From NCBI RefSeq assembly GCF_009017415.1, contig NC_092409.1:806001-870000 (forward strand): 64,000 nucleotides of DNA, read 5' to 3'. Under the pieces are notes generated by a model. It did no database searches and was not told the origin of the DNA. It saw only the letters and a program-made list of their open reading frames with translations. A program made the translations under genes and the position numbers. Below are positions 1 to 11,300 of this stretch, piece after piece (position 1 is the stretch's first letter; each line of letters starts with the position of its first letter). The stretch comes from Aspergillus flavus. Taxonomy: Eukaryota; Ascomycota; Eurotiomycetes; Eurotiales; Aspergillaceae.

Positions 1-905
1 AACGTATGAAGTAGCTATTAAATATTAGCCCAACATTACTGATGTTACGCAGTGTGACGTGCATACATGGGAAATAAGTGGTAAGCCTCCTCCATTGATA
101 TTAACCCTAACTCAACAGGGTCCAGGTCCGGGCTAACATCTCGCGGCGGGCCATCGTCAGGAGGGCGAAAATAATCTGTGCACTTGGGATTACTTGTCGG
201 GGCCGCAAAGAGAGCGTCTAGTCCACTCTGGAGCGATTCTGAGCTCAATTGTAGGCCTAGTGACACGTATGTTGACCGTTCATTTAGATTACCAATACTC
301 GTCAAGTACGGCGTTGGTCCTTCATCTGTCGATTCAACGGTGGATATCGGAGTATTCGATACCGATTCGGACTGGATGGCCCCGGAAGCAGCGACAAGAA
401 GTGCTAGAGGATTACTGACGGGGTCATGACCGACATGCGAGGTGATCCCAGCTTGCTTAATAGTAGTGGACTCTGTCACGACCGGATTGCTAGACGCAGC
501 CTGGACGTTGGCAGCTTTCCCGTTGGTCGGTCGGTGGGACTGCCCCTCATTGCTTTGCATTTTCGAAAGTAAGAGATCGAATACTTCCTTTTCTGCGTTC
601 TGTATATTATTAACGTCCTGTGAACTATTTCCTGAGGCACGTCCCCGTTTTAGATGCTCTTTCATCTGCCGACAGGCCTTTTCGAGCCCCCGATAGCGAC
701 CAACCGCACCTGGCCGGCGCCCCAAAGGTTGGGAAGGAGGAATGCTACAGGTGCGGCCATTCCGTCTGCATCGATCGCATGGCTCGCTAGAGTCTTCTGG
801 TCGACTTGGACGGACGCATCTCATCTTCAGCTTGCGACATGCTTCGCAGGCCACAGTGGAGGGTGACCGGCGAGTCTGCTGTCTCGTCACCGGTCGACTA
901 GCCAT
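1..905 (-). CDS. Zn2Cys6 transcription factor, C-terminus beyond left edge
   Basis: N-terminal part of a fungal-specific transcription factor. The binuclear cluster lies near residues 20-55, with CEACRKLKMRC followed by CDRCRRNGRTC, the six cysteines of a Zn2Cys6 DNA-binding domain. A basic stretch and a Ser/Thr-rich, probably disordered linker follow. The start is taken at the ATG whose first base is 905; the reading frame upstream of it has only a GTG. The frame stops near 45, but a GT...AG intron with a CTAAT branch-like element runs to about 15 on this strand, so the gene very likely continues past the left edge. It is divergent from the FAD oxidoreductase gene and is the natural candidate regulator of the cluster to its right; that role is inferred from position only. 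Confidence 0.85.
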
Positions 906-1421
906 GATCACGTCAGATTAATACAGATCAATAATGATAAAGTGATACTGGAGGGGGTCGCCCAATTGCCATAGTTTAAAGTTTGAAGCGAATGATCTTC
1001 GCAGAACTTGGATAGTTGGTCGGTGGTCTTCGTCGCCGTGAGGATGATTAGAATTTAGAATTCGCAGGGATGATCTGAAATCTTCAATCTCCGTCTGATC
1101 CACTTGGCTTCTTGGCAGGCACTGAACAATGAGGCTCAATCACCTTGTCCTCCATCCCATTGCAGTCCTAGCTGTCCTGCTGCTGGAATAATCGCATAAA
1201 AGTGATATATCGAGTGCACTGAAGTGGTGGCCCCTCAATTGGTTACCCTGCATTAAAAAATCACCGGCTGTGGGTCCTCCGGTCTATTTATTTAGACGCC
1301 GGAGGTATGATTTTATACAGTCTTAAATTCACTCCTGTATTGTTGACTTGCACCGCGCAACTTCTACTTTATTCCCTTTTGTTCGTTTTGAAGACAACGG
1401 AAATAACTATATATTTCAAAT
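906..1421. promoter_or_regulatory. Divergent promoter between the regulator and FAD oxidase genes
   Basis: The 516-bp intergenic stretch separates two divergent genes. It contains an inverted repeat with arms CCTCCGG (1276-1282) and CCGGAGG (1299-1305), extended by TCTA/TAGA inside the arms. Inverted CGG triplets of this kind are the usual target of Zn2Cys6 dimers. The centre lies about 130 bp upstream of the oxidase start. Binding by the neighbouring regulator is an inference. Confidence 0.45.
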
Positions 1422-3187
1422 ATGCAAACAATCTCAGTCGACGTCCTGGTGTGTGGCGGAGGCATGTCGGGCATGGCCTGCGCCGCCTTCGCCGCCGAGT
1501 CCGGGGCTAAAGTCCTAGTGGTAGAGAAGCAAGCAGTTGTTGGCGGTTCGTCAAACTACTCTGCGGGGATGTTGTACGTTTCTAGACTACTTCAAGTACA
1601 AAAGAATCCTACTGACAACGTCTAGTTGGGCACCCAAGAACTACAATAGTTTGCGATCGTGGGTACCAGACGGTGATCCAGAGCTTCAAGCTGCATGGAT
1701 GAAAGACTACTTGCCTGCGGTGCAATGGATGCGAGAGAACAGCATACCCACAGCCAAACGATTCGATGGAATCATGACAATCGGTATTGATTATATACAA
1801 ATTACTATACACAGGAGACTATTTACATCAGAGCTGACAAAGAAACAGGCATCGGCTTTCCCATCAAGATCCCTCAGCTCCACCTACACCACCAACAACG
1901 CATACGGGATAGCACAGGATCCCAGATCTTCACCAATACCGCCGTCGTCAAACTCCTTCAAAAGCAGCCTGGTGTTCCCGGTTCTCCTATCGTCGGCGCG
2001 ATCATTCGACGTGGGCCAGTAGATGGCGCGGGCGCTGTCTATTACGAAGTCAAGGCTCAGCACGTAGTCCTTGCCACCGGGGGGTTCCAGGGGAATGCAG
2101 GACTGACATCTATGCACCTCGGCCAGGGAGGAGACAATATCTTTGTACGCTCGAATCGAGGATCAGTAGGAGATGGATTAACGCTGGCCACTGCGGTAGG
2201 AGCAGGCACGAGTCGGGGGATGAATACGTATTATGGCCATTTATTGGCGGCTCCTTTGCGGTCAGAAGCTGTCGATCCCAAGAACTTTTTGTCGCTGGCA
2301 CAATACCGTATGTACAATTCAGCCGTTGTTCATTATCTGATCATTGACACGTCCTCGCAGAAAGCAAATATTGCCTGCTCATTAACGAGCACGGACGGAG
2401 GTTTGCCGACGAGACGACCGGGGATGAAATCGTGAACCAATATCTTGCGAAACAGGAGAAGCGTCGTGGATTCCTTCTATTCAAGTACACTTCTTCCCCG
2501 TGTCAGCTGCACCACAGCCCAATAACTGACCTTTCATATCCTCAGCGACCGGACAAGAAGACAGCACTGCATTTCGGCTCCGTTCCCCAACGCGGGAGAG
2601 ATCGATCGGCTCGAGAAAGCCCGCGAACACGGATGCAACGTCGCTAGTGCTCCCTCCCTAGACGGGTTAGCAGAGATCCTCAATCAGTGGGGGGTAGATG
2701 GCTCGCAAGCCCTCCGAACAATCGAACAGTACGATCGCTTCATACGGCTGGGCGATAAGACATCTACGCTCGACGCGCCGGTCGGAAAAGCTGGAAAGCC
2801 TCCTGTTTCTTTGGTGGAAGGTGAAGGTCCTTTCTTCGTCATGGAAGTCCAACCATCGTACGTGCCCCCGGATATGATCCATGCTTGGCTAAAGTGTTGA
2901 CTCTTGACAGAATTACGTTCACCTACGGCGGCGTTCTTATCAACGCTGAGGGACGTGCCCTTACTCCCGACAAGACTCCTATCCCAGGTTTACTGATCGC
3001 AGGTGTTGACGGCGGAGGATTTAGCAATCTTGGGTATGCTGGTGGTCTCGCGCTGGCATTTGTCACGGGTCTCTGGGCTGCTAGGACCATCGCGACCGAG
3101 TTGAAGTTGCCAGTGCCGCAGCTGCCGGCGGCGGATTTGCGAGACGCAGGGCCACACGAGGACCCGGTCATCGCCAGTCGGTTGTAG
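1422..3187 (+). CDS. FAD-dependent oxidoreductase (FAD_binding_2 / fumarate reductase-like)
   Basis: Six exons (1422-1573, 1626-1783, 1834-2307, 2361-2484, 2546-2857, 2911-3187) join in frame to about 498 aa. The N-terminus has the dinucleotide-binding fold: DVLVCGGGMSGMACAAFAAE and then VVEK with GGSS, typical of the FAD_binding_2 family that includes fumarate reductases and 3-ketosteroid dehydrogenases. Later family landmarks are VLATGGFQGN near the middle, GRRFADE, and the C-terminal second FAD contact region GLLIAGVDGGGFSNLGYAGG. The second intron (about 1784-1833) is the least certain join. It appears intact. It probably oxidises or desaturates a lipophilic product, and its place between the regulator and the exporters suggests a tailoring step in the terpene cluster. 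The substrate cannot be told from sequence. Confidence 0.85.
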
Positions 3188-4090
3188 CTCGCGACATGCT
3201 CAAGTGGGTTCGTGTAAGTAGTTGTACACGGACTTATTAACAGAACTAATCAAGAAATAAACGCCGGTTATCGTAGAAGATGACGAATGCTTGTGTGTGA
3301 AAGAGTCCGGTAGCAAGACATTGTATAAACTAAGGAAAGAAAAAAAATAGATAAGAATTGACAAGAATAGAAAAAGATACAACAAAACACTTGATTGTCA
3401 ATCTATTGAAAACAGCTACACACCAGCTGGGGCAGTGAGGCTATATATGAAAACTCCTGGACTACACGATGGGCTTCGTGATGCTTCCATATCGTGAAGA
3501 AGCTTCGGATAGCATCATGTTCGGGTCATAGACTCGTGGCGATTCTCCCGATTGGTTTGCCACTCCCTCCACGATTGACTTTGACTGTATGATAAGCGCC
3601 GAGCTTGGGCCAATCTCTCTCCTAGATGGCCAATCTAATGCTGTTCTGAGATCCCATGATCCTATTCACTCGCTCATAAGCCAACGTAAACAGATTCTGC
3701 GTTGGCATGTGGTCTCAATGATCGGTCAACAGGCTCTTGATTATTGATATGGCAGGGTGCAAGTGGCAAGAGCTCTCTGGTCCTGCCAATCAGCATACAT
3801 CGCTCGAGTTCTATTTGCCTCATAGGATATTTCTCTCTATCCTTTAGCTACTGGTCCATCAGACCTGTGCAGTCGCAGCAGTGAGCCCAATGATCTCTGT
3901 TCGAACACCATCCCCAGACTGCTTCGCTAGGTAATACATCGCTTTACATGGATCTAGAGTATGGCTGAAGAAGAGCCAGTCATTCAGACTTCAGTTTAAT
4001 ATCACTATATAAAACCATACGAAATAAAATAAAAATACACAATAGGAGGGTGCCGCCCAGGTGAGTTAGCGGGCGACCTTAGGGCAGGAC
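3188..4090. other. Gene-free stretch
   Basis: No convincing coding frame or RNA was seen. The beginning is AT-rich and probably contains the 3' end of the oxidase transcript. No HxxHC motif that could belong to the UstYa-like relic immediately downstream was found here. Confidence 0.4.
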
Positions 4091-4099
4091 CTTTAGTCT

Positions 4100-4318
4100 T
4101 TGATGTGCTCCGCCGATGACACGATCGAGCCACCTCAAGAACACTATGATGGAGACGGAAATCTAATAGATGTGAACGTTGATGGCATGGGACATATCCA
4201 TCGATGCGGTAATTCACGCCGTATTTGGGAAGTAGTCCAGCGGTCAGAGGAGGATCCGATTGACAAATGGGACTGGAAAATCAGCGATACGGTGAGAAGT
4301 GTCTTCGGTTCTCGTTAG
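4100..4318 (+). pseudogene. Orphan C-terminal fragment of a UstYa/DUF3328-like oxidase
   Basis: The frame begins MMCSADDTIEPPQ, resembling the segment that follows the second HxxHC motif in UstYa-family proteins (CADxTLEP-like). An HIHRC element follows, like the terminal H-x-C-R motif of the family. UstYa proteins are oxidases or cyclases of fungal RiPP and other secondary-metabolite clusters. Neither HxxHC copper-binding motif nor the N-terminal membrane anchor is present upstream, so this is read as a truncated relic. The assignment rests on short motifs. Confidence 0.4.
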
Positions 4319-4941
4319 ATGCTTCGAGGGTTTGGGATGAGACGGTGCATTCCCGGTTGATCCATTATTTGAGTGACAAGTGGTCTAGGTAGGAGACATA
4401 CGGACGTGCAAAGTAGATTGTAGGTGATCTTAGGTATCCAATGAATCGGTATCACATGTCCAAAGACTAGACGAATATTATTATTACAGTAGTATTCTCC
4501 AAATGGTCTTCAGCTATGATCATTATGTTCCGCTATCCAGGCGCCACTGGAGTCCTATGTATATTTGCAGGTCTTTTGTTGGCCCAGTTTCAATGGCTAA
4601 TTCGCACTAAACTTGCGTCAGCGATGTGCGCGCTGGCTAGCTTATGGTCAAAGTACATTACGTCCTGCTACATGCAACTAAGCTCCGTTAGTCCCAAACT
4701 AATGCATGGTCAGGGTCTCAAAAATGCACTGTCAAATCCAAGATAAGAAAGCCACAGCTCGTAGCTAATGCCGCTTACGTACTCATCATCTTGCCCTGGA
4801 CGGAATTGAATCACATCGAGACTCCCCTAGTTCGAAAGGTAGAGTGAGTCGATAGTGTGGAAGTTGCCAGTCTGAAAGATCATAAGCTCTTTTCATATAG
4901 ACAACACTTCAACAGGCCTAACGTTCTACCAACCAGCTGAG
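4319..4941. other. Gene-free stretch between UstYa-like relics
   Basis: Only short frames without family motifs were seen, including one of 76 codons at 4516-4746. It may be remnant sequence between two copies of the same family. Confidence 0.3.
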
Positions 4942-6045
4942 ATGCCCCAGAGTTATTTCGCTCTCCAAGACATTGAGGCAAGGTCCAGTCTTGACAGAAA
5001 TGAATCCACTGATCATGCCGATGATGATAAAAATAGGCTGGATTTATTGGATGTAGCAACAATCTCCGGCATCTCAATCTTGCGAAGGATCGCCGTGTTC
5101 GGCCTCTTCGCTATTTACACTCTTCTCGTATTTCTCATCGGACATACCTCGACGACATCGAGCATTTCGCATACACATTATTCACCAGCATTGTCCTATC
5201 TCCAAGGTAAAGCTCTCAGTGATAAACTGATCAAACATTGACTTGTACGCAGATAAACACCTCAAATCACTCCCACAGATGTACGATAAAGTGATCACAT
5301 TCAACGGGACTTTGGACTACCCATCAGAATTCCGCGGCCTACCCTCTCCAGATGTTGATCGTGCATGGAATCGTTCAATCAATCCTAAGTGCTCTTCTGA
5401 TATGGACTACAGACAAATTTTGTGCACCGCCAATACTCACAGAGGCATATAGTTGGAGCAGTGAATGTTTCTTTCTCCGAGGAGGACATGCGACTACTAG
5501 GTGTCGATCCAGACACGTCAGTCAAACTTCCCCCTGAGGATGGAGGAGTCTACCGACTTCAATTTGAATCCTCGCATCAGATGCATTGCTTGGTAAATTG
5601 TTCTTTACCATTATCTATATGATCTTGTGGATCGGTAAAGGGCTAATGTAGTTCAATGCGTATATATCTCTTGAAGAATTATTTACGAATGCGGACATAT
5701 CGAGAATATTACGAAGGCACCCACGAAGAGTTTTTAGACTCTCCGGCGATGCAACGCATGCACATAGTTGTGTTAGAAAATCCTTCATTTAGAGACCAGC
5801 TTCTCTCTAACTATAAAACTAGATCATTGCATTGAATGCTCAGGCAGTTCCTCATGTGTCATGCGGATACCAATCTCGTTTCTACGAATTGGGTAGCAGG
5901 GCGCCAGAAACCCTACCCCAACTTCAACACTAAACATACCTGTCGAGACTTTAATGCAATTGTCGATTGGGCCTGGAACCATCAGATACCCATTAAACCG
6001 AGCCCCAAGCCAGCAGGGGTGCATGAATTATTATACCCGCCGTAA
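4942..6045 (+). pseudogene. UstYa/DUF3328-family oxidase, frameshifted
   Basis: The product would have a short N-terminal tail, one membrane segment (about residues 48-68), then the family's conserved run: SEFRGLPSPDVDRAW, SEEDMRLLG, HQMHCL (first HxxHC), LLKNYLRMRTYREYY, a second DHC element, LRQFLMCHADTNLVST and HTCRDF near the end. UstYa-family proteins catalyse oxidative cyclisation or hydroxylation in fungal clusters. Introns near 5206-5254 and 5389-5445 join sensibly. Two later joins do not: around 5594-5650 the frame after HQMHCL cannot be reached with the visible GT/AG pair, and around 5835 the frame shifts one base between the DHC element and LRQFLM. The gene is therefore probably inactive, unless unusual splicing or sequence error explains both. 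Confidence 0.7.
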
Positions 6046-6266
6046 GGCAGTGCATTACAATTCTGATCTGTTTGTGAAAGGTATTAGGCGGTTATCTTCA
6101 ATCCACATTCACAGAGATTGGTTTTTAGCTGTTAAATGCTTCAGCCTCATTATGAGGGAGCTTTGCTTAACCATATCCGTGATATATATGTAAAGTCCCT
6201 TGCGATACTACCTAAGTAATACTGAATCTTCATATGATCGCCCACTAAATCTTCTTGCCACCCTAA

Positions 6267-7998
6267 CTATCCAGTACTACAAGCCGTCTGGGAAGGTACT
6301 CTGACCGCAGATATAGCAATCAAAGCGAGCCCGTATAGCCCTGCAGCAAGTAGAAAGGGCAGACCGAGCCAGATAGCACCCATGACCATCCCCTGATGAT
6401 ACACGGCTGCCAGTAAGGGCCCTGATACTAGAGACCCGATTGAGCTCATCACACTCATAAGTGCATAGGTTGTGTTCAAAGATGCTGTGTCAACAAGAGA
6501 AGTCACCAATGTTCTCGCGGTGACAGAAAACGACGCGCCTAATCCAAATATTACAATCCCAATGCTGAGCAAGATCAGGTTTGGCGCGAGGAAAATCAAT
6601 AAACACCCCAGAAGCATCAGTAGCGCATTCACCTGGGTGATGATACTGTCTCTCGAGATAACCTCTAATCCTCGATGCCGGTCCAGAAAATGTGTCCCGG
6701 CGGGAAGCAGAATAAATAAAGATACCAGGTTAGTGCCAGCTCTGAGCGGCAGTACGTATGAAGCCTGCAGTATAAATATAACATTTAGCATTGGCCGCTG
6801 ACCAGGAACTTGTTAATTATCCGAAGTACGCACCTCAGCATATGATATGTGAAACCTTTTAGAGACGTACTGCAGCAATACCCCAAAAGCATGGGTCCCG
6901 AGAAGTGTCACAAAGAAGGAGGCAACAACCAATGCGGCATTTCTGTTCTGTACAAGTTGATTATAGAACTGCCGAATTCTCTCCAAAGCATACCAAGTTC
7001 TGGCCGGCTGCTCCTCGTGAGCTGTGGTAGAAGCTGGCTCAGTCCGATTACGGATTGCTGGGAAAAAAAAGACTGCCCAGATCACTGAGATGGCCGCAAT
7101 CACAGAGGATGCGAGGAATGGTATCCAAGGGTTGATTGTCATGAGTGCGGCACCAATTGGGGGTGCAATCAACTCTGTCGTCAAAATAACTGCGGTCATT
7201 TGAGAGAAGACATTCGTTCTGGTACATGCGCTCTCAGTAACTAACGTTAGACAAGTTCTGTGGGAGTGTGTCTACCTTTTGTTCGCAGGGGTGATAGTGG
7301 CTACAGCTGAAAAGGACAATGAGGTTACGACCTGTGGCCCTCCCCCTAAGATCTGCCACACTGCAGAGAGCCAAAGGGCACGGGTTGGTAAGGTGGGATG
7401 AAGCCAAACTATGAATGGAATCGTTAATGTTCCAAGCTATATGTCACTGCATGGTAGGACTAACAAACTACTCTACTCCAGTTGGAGCTCATGGCATTGC
7501 CCAGGAAGGCCAATAAAGCGACTGGCCTGTAACCAATCTTGTCCGCCAGCATGCCGTAAGGCAAGGCAAGAAGTATGGCTATCCAAAATCAGCTTTGCTG
7601 TCTCGGGGAAGAGAAAAAAGAAGTGGCTCTTGGGCTTGTCAAAAAATTAGCTTACCAGGGATAGTCTCGAAGGTTTCTCGCCAGCCATTGAGCAGAGCAA
7701 TCTCAGTCTGGACAGGGTCTATCTTACATCTTTCTAAACTCGGAAGAATCGGGTTCGCAGTAGTGGTAGCATAATAATCCCGGCATACTATATCTTCTAA
7801 GATCGCAACCTCTGCGACCGAACCCAAATTGTTTGAAAGATCGAACAGGACCGCTCCACCGCACAGCAATATAACTGTAGTGATCCAGTGTGAGTCAGAT
7901 GGGGCTTTCTTGCCTCTATATACCTGATCTGGGCTTCCTGGGGTCTCTTGAAGCAGACTTGTTGCTTCATCGCAAGAGGTGTTCTGCGATGAAGGCAT
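6267..7998 (-). CDS. Major facilitator superfamily transporter
   Basis: Five exons on the minus strand (7998-7656, 7578-7477, 7408-7276, 7230-6834, 6764-6267) join in frame to about 490 aa, the usual length of a 12-helix MFS carrier. Visible landmarks are LPYGMLADKIGYRP at the loop between helices 2 and 3 (G-x-x-x-D-x-x-G), the run TNVFSQMTAVILTTELIAPP, and repeated hydrophobic segments. The fourth intron uses a distal acceptor that restores the run AEASYVLPLRAGTN; a nearer AG would give a very short intron. The gene is divergent from the ABC transporter, sharing 327 bp of promoter. A role in exporting a cluster product or protecting the producer is inferred from context. Confidence 0.88.
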
Positions 7999-8325
7999 GG
8001 TTGGAATCTCAAGTGGATAAAGTAGGTAGAATGAGAGAAGTTCAACAGTGGGACAAAAGAGAAGTTCTTTGAGTTACCTGCTTAATACGGCGGATTAATG
8101 TTAGGGTTGCCTTTAGTATCAGTTAGGGTTGTTATCGTGTCGTGCTCGATGGCGACATCTGTGCAGGGATACAGATAAGACTAGAGCACTCTCGATGCAA
8201 CCCAATACAAAGACCAACTCACGGCAGCCTTACCTCGGGAGATATCTACCCATAGACATCTTTCCTCTTTTTCCTATCGTCTTGGGAATTGGCATCTTCG
8301 TTCTAGTCCACCAAGCTTGCTCTAA
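7999..8325. promoter_or_regulatory. Divergent promoter of the MFS and ABC exporter genes
   Basis: This 327-bp spacer contains two copies of GTTAGGGTTG, at about 8100-8109 and 8122-8131. TTAGGG elements can be bound by telobox (Myb-type) factors in fungi. Whether they act here is unknown. Sharing one spacer would allow both exporters to be induced together. Confidence 0.4.
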
Positions 8326-11300
8326 ATGGCAGATCAGGCATGCGACCGTGCCGACAACGCCTTCGGACCCAAAGTTCGGGGGTGTCGCGATGAGACGGAT
8401 TTCACCCTATTCTTTGAGCAATCTTTCTTCTCATTACTTCCCTCTATATGCTTCTTGGTGTGTTCTCTGTACCGATATTTGAAGCTTGTCAAAAAGGAAA
8501 GGGTACTCAAGTCCTCACTGGACGGACTAATGTTTGCAAAATTGGTACGAACAACCATCTCAATGCCGGGACCATGCACGAAGAATCCCTGAGCTAAACA
8601 GAGACCAGACAGCGATAGCCACTCTCGGATGCCTGCAAGTAGCGTTGATCGTTCTTTATGCCTTACCTGGCGGCGAGTTGACGAGAGTTTCTATCGCATC
8701 CGGTGTGCTCGGCTTCCTGGCCACACTGACCCTGGCTGTTATGTCCTACCAAGAACATCATCGTTCAATTCGTCCATCTATTTTGTTGGGTGTATATCTT
8801 ACCATTAGTACTCTTTTAGATGGCAGTCAAGCGCGGACCTTATGGCTGAGAGGAAATCATCGACCAATCGCGATTGTATTCTTTGCAATGGTTGTTCTTA
8901 AACTGATCACACTAGTAATTGAGTCTATTCAAAAACGCCATCTGCTGAGAGGTCCTTACTCTCATTACCCCTCGGACGCTCTAGGAAGCATGTACAATCG
9001 AGGTGTGTTCTGGTGGTTGAATTCGCTTCTCCTCCAGGGCTCTTCCCACCTTTTTCAGCAAGGGGACCTTCCGCCACTGGATCCAAAATTGGCATCGGAA
9101 ACTGTCGGCTATCAAATGGAATCTGCCTGGCAAGGATGTTCGAAAACTTCAAGGTATAGCCTTGCGTGGGTAGCATTGAGGGTCGCTTGTAGACCTCTAC
9201 TCTGTGTTATATGTCCCCGAATCTGTTTAATTGGCTTCAACATCGCACAGCCACTTCTGATTTACCGGGTGATTTCATTCCTGGACGATCCAACGAATGA
9301 CCAAACCCGCTTCATTGGTCGGGCATTAATAGGTGCTGCTCTTTTGGTATACTCAGGAATTGCACTTTCTACGGCAAGCTACCAGCATCAAATCTATCGA
9401 TACATCACCCTAATTCGTGGGGGCCTTCTTAGCCTGATATACAACCAGACGCTTCGTCTTTCAGCAGGTACGCTGACTGATCACTCCGCAGCTACTCTGA
9501 TGAGTGAGGACTTTGATCGAATTGCAGTAGGCTTTGAACACTCAGACGTAGTATGGGCTTCGCCCATTGAGGTGGCTTTGGCAATCTATATCTTGTACCG
9601 GGAAATCGGGCTCGCTTGCTTTGCGCCTGTGATTATTGTGGTTGGTAAGTGCAAGCAACCCTATCATAACATTTTTGCATTCATGACTAATATTGCTTTT
9701 CCTAGGATGCGCTGGATCTGCCTATAGTTTGTCAAACCGGGCAAAGGTCGCACAACAACACTGGATGAACGCTTTACAGGATAGAATTAGTTCGACATCT
9801 TTTTTTCTCAGCAACATCAAAGGGATTCGCATATCTGGCCTCTCAGAACCATCATCTACCAAAATTGATAATCTGCGTATCCACGAGTTGAACAAATCTA
9901 AAAGGTTTCGGCAGAATGCTACCACCAGAATGACCATCGGTGTCCTTCCGGAGACAATCGGGCCTGCTGCAGCTTTCATTGTCTATGTTCTTATCGCTAG
10001 GCGCTCCGGTCAAGGCATACTCGATCCGGCGAAAGCTTTCTCGGCCTTATCTCTTGTCAGTCTACTCAGCAAGCCTATACTGAATTTCTTGTACGCTTTC
10101 CCCATACTCGTCGCTTCCTTGAGCTCCTATGACCGGATCCAGAATTATCTCTTGATGAACCAGGGGAGGCTGAATTCTGCCTTAGCTTCTTTGGAACAAT
10201 CGAAGCCACGGGAGAGAGATCTGTACCCAGTAAAGGTCCCAGTTTTAGACACTGTGCAGCTCCAGACACTGGACCAGCCAGACCGGCGCAAGCCGTCTAA
10301 TTCTTTAATCAAGATCAACAACGCTTCATTTTCCTTTAAGACAGATGATAAACCCACATTTCAAGGGGTCTCTATAAACATCAAACGAGACAGTGCTTAT
10401 ATTCTCATTGGACCGGTCGGAAGTGGCAAGAGCGCGTTCTTGCTGGCGCTACTTGGAGAGCTCAAGCTGACAGAGGGAACAATGCTCAAGGCACCAGAAT
10501 GCGGAATTGCTTACTGCTCCCAAGAGCCATGGCTACCAAACCTTTCTATCCGCAGTATCATTCAAGGTCCTTCAGACTTCGATGAAATCTGGTATGCAGA
10601 GGTGATCAATGTATGCTGTCTTGAAACGGATATTGCCAGTCTCCCACAGCAAGACATGACTGTGATTGGAATTAAAGGTATGCGTCTAAGTGGAGGTCAA
10701 AGACGACGTATCAGCCTCGCAAGAGCTGTCTACTCACGGAAACAGCTTCTTCTGTTGGATGACATCACCAGTGGGCTTGATACGGTGACAGAGAACCTGG
10801 TCATCCAAAGGCTGTTGGGACAGAAAGGTATATGTCGGAAGTATGGATTAACTGTAGTTCTTGCAACGCACAAAGGTGAGCAGCTTTCTTACTATGCCCA
10901 AAGCTTGTTGGCCAATACTGACATGTGCAGTACATTTCAAACACATGGTTGACACTATTATCGAGGTTAATCCAGACAGCTCCACTGTGAATGTTCAGCG
11001 GTCTTATCAGATCCCCGAAACCCCAGAAATATATGAGGATGATCCCATGATACAGCTCGATGTTTGTCCTGGCAACCCGCAACCCGATATTCCGGAAGAG
11101 CAGGCTACGAGAGTAAGCGAAGCACCCTCCGATGTGTCTCGGAGGATAGGTGATACCAGTCTATATCTCCTCTATGCAAAGGAAATGGGCCTAGCCTCCG
11201 TGATCATGGTCATTTCGACATCGATTGGGTTTTGTTTCTTCAGCAGGTTCCCCAATATCTGGCTTAAGTGGTGGTCCGAGGCGGAAAGTCGGGAGCCTAG

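Noticed and set aside
8100..8131. TTAGGGTT pair as a sign of subtelomeric position
   Set aside because: Only two isolated copies, and no telomeric array; they are better seen as possible promoter elements.
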